A stretch of 64,000 nt of DNA, taken from Amaurobius ferox. Its lineage: Eukaryota > Arthropoda > Arachnida > Araneae > Amaurobiidae. Positions 56,215 to 64,000 of the stretch are shown here, piece by piece. How positions within the stretch are numbered: position 1 is the stretch's first letter; each line of letters opens with the position of its first letter. Position numbers and translations under genes: made by a program. The stretch is taken from NCBI GenBank assembly GCA_951213105.1, contig OX578148.1:141351518-141415517 (forward strand), in the 5' to 3' direction. Under the pieces are notes generated by a model. It was not told the DNA's origin and did not search any database. It saw nothing but the letters and a program-made list of their open reading frames with translations.

Positions 56215-57140
56215 AAAATTTGATGTGGGCAGCACATGACTTTCCTTATATAATGCAATGAATTTACTACTTTACAGTAAAAAAATTGATTATTTTTATA
56301 GTGGATATATATATTCTTTCCAAGATATTGAATTTTCGTCAATAAGTCGTCATTTTCATTGATTTGGGGTCATTTTTATCCATTTGGCGAGTTTTACGTT
56401 AATTTAGCAACATTTAAAAATTCGCCAAGTTGGCGACATTCCACCAAGTTCGTCGCCAAAATCTCGCCAAGCAGAGAGAAATAAGATATTCGGACAGAGA
56501 AATAAGTGCTTCTTACAGCAGATTGACTATTGACGTTTAAATACAAAAGTATTACTCAAAGTATCTTTTTTCATGAATGGAACGAGCTAGATCCACGAGA
56601 ATGATGTCATCAAATTTATCGCACGGTATTACATGTGAAAAATGAACATGTTTCTCAATAGGAAATATTTTTTTTTTATTTTATATGACTTTTTGATAAT
56701 ATTTTTGAAAAATGTGCAATATCTCGAAAACAGTTCATGTTACCGTTCTAAAATTTATGTCAATCGTTTTCTAATAAAAAATTACGTAAGAAATGTCTAT
56801 CTGCGTAACTTCATTAGAGGTTTTGATTTTTTGACGTTTTTTTCAAAATTTCACTCCAAAATTCAGGGGGATTCTGAACACGCGATTGTATATAAAAACA
56901 ATAGGCTTCCAGTGTTTATGGATTGTAATTTTTGCACCAAATTTCACTCGAATCGGTCCATTCGTTCGTCAGTTATCGTCTCCAGAGACTCACTGACACA
57001 CACACGCACACACACACAGACATCACTTCAAAAATGTGTTCGATTCGTGATCAGGGATGCTTGAAACGTGCTCTCCCGTCGAATTCTCGACCCCGTCACG
57101 ATGCTTTCCTTGTACATTATTGTATATATGGAAAGTAAAA
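56215..57140 (+). repeat. Family B repeat, full length
   Basis: Left terminus TGATGTGGGCAGCACATG then ACTTTCCTTATATAATG, CGCCAA block at about 56420-56465, ATATCTCGAAAACAGTTCAT, (CA)n, right terminus TTGTATATATGGAAAG. The 140-codon frame 56642-57064 runs through the repeat and is not a gene. Confidence 0.8.
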
Positions 57141-57972
57141 ATTAGGTTATTCTTATAGTATATACTTATATTCTTACCAAAACATTGAATTTTCGTCAAT
57201 GAGTCGTCATTTTCATTGAATTAGATTAATTTATATCCATTTGGTGAGAAATTTTCGTTAATTTGGCAACATTTCAAAAAGTCGCCATTTTGGCGACATT
57301 CCGCCAAATTCGTCGCCAAAATCTTCAAGCATTATGGATGGAAAAATAAGTTATTCTTATAGCAGAAAAATAACTATTGGCGTTCAAATACAAAAGTATT
57401 CTCAAAGTATCTTTATTTATGAATGGAATGAGCTAGATCCACGAGAGTGGTGTCACCTAATTTATTGCATGATATTACATATGAAAAGTGAACATGTTTC
57501 TTAACAGTTACTACTTTCTTTTTATTTAATTTACGGGATATTTTGATAAATTTAATTGAAAAATTTGCAATATCTCGAGAACGGTTCATTCTAGCGTTCT
57601 AAAATTTATGTCAATTGTTTTCTAATGAAACATTACATAAGAATTGACTATTTACGTGACTTCACTGAAGGTTTTCATTTTTTAATGATTTTTTCAAAAT
57701 TTCACTCGAAAATTTAGGGGGGTTCTGAACATCCGATGGCGCATAAAAACAATAGGCTTCCAGTATTCATAGATTGTAATTTATATACCAAATTCTGTTC
57801 GAATCGCTCCATTTGTTCGTCAGTTATCATCTCCACAGTTTCACTGACACACACACACACATCACAAAACGCATGATTCGTGTTCAGGAATGCTTGAAAC
57901 GTGCTCTCCCGTCGATAACTCGAATATCAAAATACTTTTCTTATACTTTATATGTATATAAAGAAAGTAATA
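57141..57972 (+). repeat. Family B repeat, second tandem copy without left terminus
   Basis: Follows the previous copy head to tail: the CGCCAA block at about 57280-57320, CTCGAGAACGGTTCATTC, and end TATATGTATATAAAGAAAG. Confidence 0.75.
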
Positions 57973-57982
57973 TAGTGATTTT

Positions 57983-58915
57983 TACTTTCCTTATATACAT
58001 AGTATAATGTATAAGGAAAGCATTGTGATGGGGTTGAACATTCGAATTCGAGTTCTCGACGGAAGAGCGCGTTTCAAATATACTTGATCACGAATCGAAC
58101 ATTTTTGGGATGATGTCTGTGTGTGTGTGTGTGTGAAAGTATGTGTGTGTGTCAGTGAGTCTGTGGAGACGATATCTCACGCACGAATGGAGCGATTCGA
58201 ATGGAATTTGGTACAAAAATTACAATCCATGAATACTGGAAGCCTATTGTTTTTAAACACAATCGAATGTTCAAAACCCCCGAAAATTTTCGAGTGAAAT
58301 TTTGAAAAGATCATCATAAAATCAAAACCTTTAAAAAAGTTACGCAAATAGACATTCCTTATGTAATTTTTCCTTAGAAAACGATTGATATAAACTTTAA
58401 AACGCTAGCATGAACCGTTCTCGAGATATCGCATGTTTTTCAAATAAATTTATCAAAAAATCCTATAAATTAAAAAAAAATATTAACTGTTGAAAAACAT
58501 TTTCACTTTTCATATGTAATATGCGGTTAATTGGGTGACATAATTCTCGTGGATCTAGCTCATTCCATTCATGAGAAAATATACTTTGAATAATATTTTT
58601 GTATTTGAACGCCAATAGTCATTTATCTACTATAAGAATAATTTATTTCTCCGTCCATAACGCTTGGCGAGATTTCGGCAATAAATTTGGCGGAATGTCG
58701 CCAACAGACTTTTTAAATGTTGCCCAATTAACGAAAATTTCGCCAAATGGATAAAAATGACACTCAATCAATAAAAATGACGACTCATTGGCGAAAATTC
58801 AATATCTTGGAAAGAATATCTACTATAAGAATAACATATTTATTTTTCACTGTAAGTGTAGTAAATCCATTGCATTATATAAGGAAAGTCATGTGCTGCC
58901 TACGTCAGATTTTTT
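57983..58915 (-). repeat. Family B repeat, minus orientation
   Basis: Begins with CTTTCCTTATATACATAG and its near-complement TAATGTATAAGGAAAG, then (TG)n, the inverse body, and ends with TAAGGAAAGTCATGTGCTGC and CTACGTCAGA. It faces the preceding plus copy tail to tail. Confidence 0.8.
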
Positions 58916-59008
58916 TTTATTGAGATGATTCTATTGCATTCAAGGGATTGCCCTGTGGTCAAGGTGATAAAATATAATCTCGATATATACAAACAAGAAA
59001 GATCAATC

Positions 59009-60218
59009 ATGCTTAAAGCATTGATTATGAAACACTTTCCAAATTCAATGCAATTTTATTTAAAAAAGTCGAAAATGCAATACATTCCTCGGTAATATTT
59101 TAAAACTTATCACGATACTACATTGATTTATTATATTTGAAAACTTAAACCTTCATTGAAAAAAATGAACTTCATTCAAAAGACGGCATTGAAATATAAA
59201 TTGCGTGGTTTAAATATCTCTAAAATGCAATACATTCCACGGTAATATTTTTAAATCTATCATAATACTACGATAATTTATATTTGAAAACTTCATCGAA
59301 AACAACTGAAATTAATTCAAATGACGTCATAGAAAAAATAACACGCCTGGATCTCTCTATAAAAGCAGGATTTCATTCATAACTTTCTCCATTTCATTCA
59401 TCACAATACTATAATAATTTATTTTAATTAAAAATTAAGACCATGGAGCTACAATTCATAAACTTTATGCTTAAAACTTCATCGAAAAATATCGTCCTTC
59501 TGTTTATAAAATCAATTAATATTTCATTCATATCAGCCATGCAGACTCCATGGACTGAATTATTTTGTGTTAAAGAAATACAGTAATTCTAATACAACTC
59601 ATTCTACATATTTTGCTGTTTACATTTTACATAGGTTAAAAATAGGCTTAATTGTAGAAATAATCAAATTTGAATGAGAATTTAAACTCAAATATATTGT
59701 CATTGTGTTGTTTTAGTATGTAGATGCACAGAATTTAAGCAGAAATAAAGTAGTTTTAGGATGGATACAACACTCAATATGAATTAAAAAGAACTTTAAA
59801 AAATCACGAATTTGAAACAAGATGGATGCCATATCTCATTTTGAAGTGGGTCATGTGATCGTTTCATATCATGGTCACGTGATCGTTTCATATAAGATGT
59901 GTAATTATTATTTTAATTTTTATTTAAAAAACTACTGAATATATTTAGCTGAATTTTTTTTTATATATTTTATGGAACAATTTGACTATTACCTAAAATT
60001 TTCGAAGCAATTTGTGAATTTTAAATCCGCTTAAAAAATGTTAGAAAAATTAGGTCCCATAGGGCTCAATGTATTTCATTTTTTCAACCCGGGTTCAATC
60101 CAAAACTAATTGTGTGATATTATTCATTTATATTCCCATAGGTCCTACAGACCGTCTGAACAACATACTAAAATTTCATTTTGATTAAGTCATTTTTACG
60201 GCAGTTATCGTGCTAGCG

Positions 60219-60283
<65 letters not shown>

Positions 60284-60331
60284 AATGAACAAAGTCATAA
60301 ACACTTTTCAACTTTGTTGTAAAGTGTTAAA
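59009..60331 (+). repeat. Family A repeat, full length
   Basis: From GCTTAAAGCATTGATTATGA to TTGTTGTAAAGTGTTAAAA. It contains duplicated GATCGTTTCATAT boxes (59856-59905) and a (GACA)n run of about 65 bases (60219-60283). Outer words AACACTTT occur inverted at the two ends. No gene. Confidence 0.85.
60219..60283 (+). repeat. (GACA)n microsatellite
   Basis: About sixteen GACA units with one AACA. In the inverted partner at 61455-61490 the same spot carries CTGG units. Confidence 0.95.
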
Positions 60332-61101
60332 AATCTGATGTGGGCAACTCATGTCTTTCCTTATATAATGCAATGAATTTACTACTTTTACAGTAAAAAA
60401 AAAGGTTTTTCTTATAGTAGATACTTATATTCTTTCCAAGATATTGAATTTTCATAAGTCATCATTTTCATTGATTTAGTGTCATATTTATCCATTTAGC
60501 GAGATTTTCGTTAATTTGGCACTATTTCAAAAAGTCGCCCAGTTGGCGACATTCCGCTAAATTCGTCGCCAAAATCTGGATATTTATGGACGGAGAAATG
60601 AGTTATTCTTGTAGCAGATAAATGATTATTGGCGTTCAAATATAAAAGTATTACTTAAAGTATCTTTTCTCATGAATGGAACGAGCTAGATCCACAAGAA
60701 TGATGTCACCAAATTTATCGCATGATATTTTAAATTAAAAGTGAACATGTTTCTCAGCAGTTAATTTTTTTTTAATTTATGGGATTTTTTAATAAATTTA
60801 TTTGAGAAATGTGCAATATCTCGAGAGCGGTTCGTGCTAGCTTTCTAAAATTTACATCAATCGTTTTAAAAGGAAAAATAACGTAAGAAATGTCTATTTG
60901 CGTAACTTTAATAAAGGTTTTGATTTTTTGATGATATTTTTCAAAATTTTACTCAAAAATTTAGGGGGTTCTGAACATTGGATTACGTTTAAAAACAGTA
61001 GGCTTCCAGTGTTCACGGATTGTGAATTTTGTACCAAATTTCATTCGAATCGCCCCATTCGTTCGTGAGGTATCGTCTCCACAGATTCATTGACACACAC
61101 A

Positions 61102-61150
<49 letters not shown>

Positions 61151-61347
61151 TTTCACACACACACACACACACATACTTTCACACACACACACACATACTT
61201 TCACACACACACAGACATCACCTAAAAAATGTTTGATTTGTGATCAGGGATGCTTGAAACGTGCTCTCCCGTCGAAAACTCGAATTCGAATTTTCGACCC
61301 CGTCACAATACTTTTCTTATACATTATGTATATAAGGAAAGTAAAAA
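60332..61347 (+). repeat. Family B repeat, full length, inside an inverted pair of family A
   Basis: Left terminus TCTGATGTGGGCAACTCATG, right terminus CATTATGTATATAAGGAAAG. A long (CA)n tract covers 61090-61215. Non-coding. Confidence 0.85.
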
Positions 61348-61406
61348 TGGAGGATCTGCATTAAATAGACCGTGCCATTGTTCTGTAGTGATGTAGGTGA
61401 ATTTTT

Positions 61407-62725
61407 TAGCACTTTACAACAAAGTTGAAAAGTGTTTATGACTTTGTTCATTCTGTCTGTCTGGCTGGCTGGCTGGCTGGCTGTCCGTTAGCACGATAAC
61501 TGCCGTAAAAATGACTTAATCAAAATGAAATTTTAGTATGTTGTTCAGACGGTCTGTAGGACCTATGGGAATATAAATGAATAATATCACCCAATTAATT
61601 TTGGATTGATCCCGGGTTGAAAAAATGAAATACATTGAGCCCTATGGGACCTCATTTGTCAAACATTTTTTAAGCGGATTTAAAATTCACAAATTGCTTC
61701 GAAAATTTTAGGTAATATTCAATTTGTTTCATAAAATATATTAAAAAAAATTCAGCGAAATATATTCAGTAGTTTTTTAAATAAAAATTAAAATAATAAT
61801 GACACCTCTTATATGAAGCGATCACGTGACCATGATATGAAAAGATCACATGACCCACTTCAAAATGATATATGGCATCCATCTTGTTTCAAAATCGTGG
61901 TTTTTTAAGTTCTTTTTAATTCATATTGAGTGTTGTATCCGTCCTAAAACTACTTTATTTTTGCTTAAATTCTGTGCATCTACATACTGAAACAACGCAA
62001 ATACAATATATTTGAGTTTAAATGATTATGCAAATTTGATTATTTCTACAACGAAGCCTATTTTTCACTTATGTAAAATGTAAATAGCAAAATATATAGA
62101 ATGAGTTGTATTAGAATTGCTGTATTTCTTTAACACAAAATAATTTAGCCCATGGAGTATGCATGGCTGATATGAATGAAATATTAATTGATTTTATAAA
62201 GAGAAGGACGATTTCTTTTGATGAAGTTTTAAGCATAGAGTTTAATTACTTGTAGCTCCATGGTCTTAATTTTTAAATAAAATAAATTATTATAGTATTT
62301 TGATGAATGAAATGAATGGGGGAAAGTTATGAATGAAATGCTGTTTTTATAGAGAGAGCCAGGCGTGTTATTTTTTCTATGACGTCATTTGAATGAATTT
62401 CAGTTGTTTTCGAAGAAGGTTTCAAATATAATAAATTATCGTAGTATTATGATAATTTTAAAAATATTACCGTGGAATGTATCGCATTTTAGAGATATTT
62501 AAACCAGGCAATTTATATTTCAATGCCGTCATTTGAATGAAGCTCATTTTTGAACGATGAAGGTTTAAGTTTTCAAATATAATAAATTAAGGTAGTATTG
62601 TGACAAGTTTTAAAATATTACCGAGGAATGTATTGCATTTTAGACTCTTTTAAATAAAATTGCATTGAAGTTGGAAAGTGTTTCATAATCAATGCTTTAA
62701 GCATGATTGATCTTTCTTGTTTTTT
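61407..62725 (-). repeat. Family A repeat, full length, inverted partner of 59009-60331
   Basis: Starts with CACTTTACAACAAAGTTGAA and ends with CAATGCTTTAAGCATGATTG. Sampled blocks (for example CTACAGACCGTCTGAACAAC in the inverse sense) match the plus copy almost perfectly. Confidence 0.85.
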
Positions 62726-63327
62726 ATTCAGGACCATCTGCTATAGTGTGGTTTATGGCTATGAACGATAAAGGTCGGAACACCATGAATATTTGTTCTT
62801 GTTGAACAATTAAGGGACTGCTAAATGCTGTTGTCTACTATTATAAAAAATCAATAATAATGTTATGAATTCTCTATCAAATATAAACTGCGTACATGGT
62901 AAGATGTAGTGATAGGGCTACAGTATGAAATGAATCAAGATATTCAGCTATATATATCTATATATTTTTTTTTACAAAATTTGTATTAATTTGTGTTCCT
63001 AGGCCCCCCCCCCCTTATGTAGTTCTATTTAATTCTAAGAATAATGCCAGAACACTTTGAAATATTCCAAATTCTTCTCATCTATACGATCCCATTTCAT
63101 GAATTGTTACAATTTTAAATTAATCTGTTAAATTTTAATGACTACATAAGGCTGTCCGGCCCCCTACTAGATGCTTGTTAGGAGAGATTGCAGAAGATTT
63201 TAATGATTGATTTTAATCATTTAATTTTCCTTTTCTGTAATCTTTTATCACAACAATAACATACGCCTTTCTCGAGATCGGGACCGTAGGGGGGCTAAGG
63301 CTCTCCTCCAAGAGGTATACTCAGCTC
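62726..63327. other. Stretch without a recognised gene
   Basis: AT-rich with a C run near 63004-63014 and two TTTAATGATTGATTTTAATC-like words. Nothing recognised. Confidence 0.4.
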
Positions 63328-63805
63328 CCTGACGAAATATATTAAATTTTTAGTATTGATACGAAATTCCATATAAAATGTCATTCAAATTTTGCATACA
63401 AAAAATTGAGATTCTTTTAAATAAATGACTTCATTTTAAAGATGTTTTTAATACAGCTGAATTTGGGATTATATTCACGATCCATTTGTTTACATATTTA
63501 ATTTAAAAATATTTAAAAATTATGACAATAGTTATTTAGGATACTTTTGTAGGATTGTGGGGTTCACTCTTATACATTAGAGTTTAATATTAATTATTAA
63601 ATTTTATTAACTTTCAGAATGTTTTTACAAACTATTAACAGCTTTATGACTCATTAATGCTTACATAAAAATCAATTAAAATTATTATATATTAATATTA
63701 ATTTATAGTAGCTATGTGTATATTAATAAACAGCAAATATTAATATGCAATTATTTGTTAATAATTTATATGAATTGAAATATATAATAGTAACTATAAG
63801 TGCTA
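63328..63805 (+). repeat. Dispersed repeat G, copy 2
   Basis: Second copy of the repeat at 3238-3790, with several deletions (one of about 60 bases near the ACTGATAAGTAGG part of copy 1). Confidence 0.6.
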
Positions 63806-64000
63806 TTGATTAACTGTGAGCCCCCTCCCCCCTTGAATGTCCTTTCAGCTCCTCTTCACTTTTATCTCTTGCTCGAGGTATCAAAATGTTTCGGATTTAA
63901 AATTTCAGAAAATGCTAATACATTAAATAGATGGACGGTTACCTAACGGTATAGGTTGACGGTTAAGTAAATGCTTTGGAAGAACATTCAACCAGAAATG

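Noticed and set aside
56642..57138. 140- and 68-codon frames, also 61029-61364
   Set aside because: They fall in family B copies at equivalent positions. Other copies have different breaks, so the conservation is of DNA and not of protein.

Overview
The window reads as repeat-dominated nuclear DNA of an arthropod, most likely a spider or other arachnid. It is AT-rich, full of (TA)n and (CA)n tracts, and has no operons or ribosome-binding sites. It carries retrotransposons and DNA transposons typical of arthropods. The spider placement is an inference: the domain-permuted Penelope-like element here carries one in-frame UGA, and selenocysteine-coding elements of that clade (Naiad) are known from spiders and clams. 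I found no host protein-coding gene that I can defend. The only genes that look functional are two identical intron-containing tRNA-Met(CAT) genes.

Layout. 1-13 kb: unclassified repeats, a tRNA-headed SINE (3866-4145, 14-bp target duplication), a small foldback element, a truncated Tigger transposon (7356-8115) and a solo LTR (10516-11113). 12-20 kb: interleaved copies of two non-autonomous families, called A and B here, and fragments of a third, C. 20.5-24.3 kb: a near-complete Naiad retroelement set in (TA)n, with GIY-YIG endonuclease first and reverse transcriptase second. Its reading frame has one frameshift in a (TA) tract and one internal stop, a UGA. 24-35.5 kb: family C copies, an LTR-like promoter block and unassigned DNA. 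35.8-38.1 kb: a large inverted repeat with one tRNA-Met gene in each arm.

38-44.5 kb: a Merlin transposase relic, a 5'-truncated Naiad copy and a 0.9-kb foldback element, the last two both set in (TA)n. 45.6-49.7 kb: a BEL/Pao LTR retrotransposon on the minus strand with both LTRs, a 5-bp target duplication and a tRNA-Lys primer site. It has lost protease and reverse transcriptase, so gag and integrase are fused in frame. A mariner (46844-47756) sits inside its integrase. 50.6-51.8 kb: an array of small hairpin units whose stems covary, interrupted by a 5S-rRNA-headed SINE that shares its body with the tRNA-headed SINE at 3.9 kb. 52-63 kb: more A, B and C copies, including a 3.7-kb A-B-A palindrome (59.0-62.7 kb).

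How the parts relate. Most of the DNA consists of mobile elements nested in one another or in microsatellites. Several families share parts. Families B and C share a terminal hairpin. Two SINEs share a body but have different Pol III heads. The SINE 3' end matches the hairpin units of the 50-52 kb array. The Naiad copies sit exactly in (TA)n tracts. Coordinates of the unclassified families were judged by eye from shared words and are approximate at their edges.
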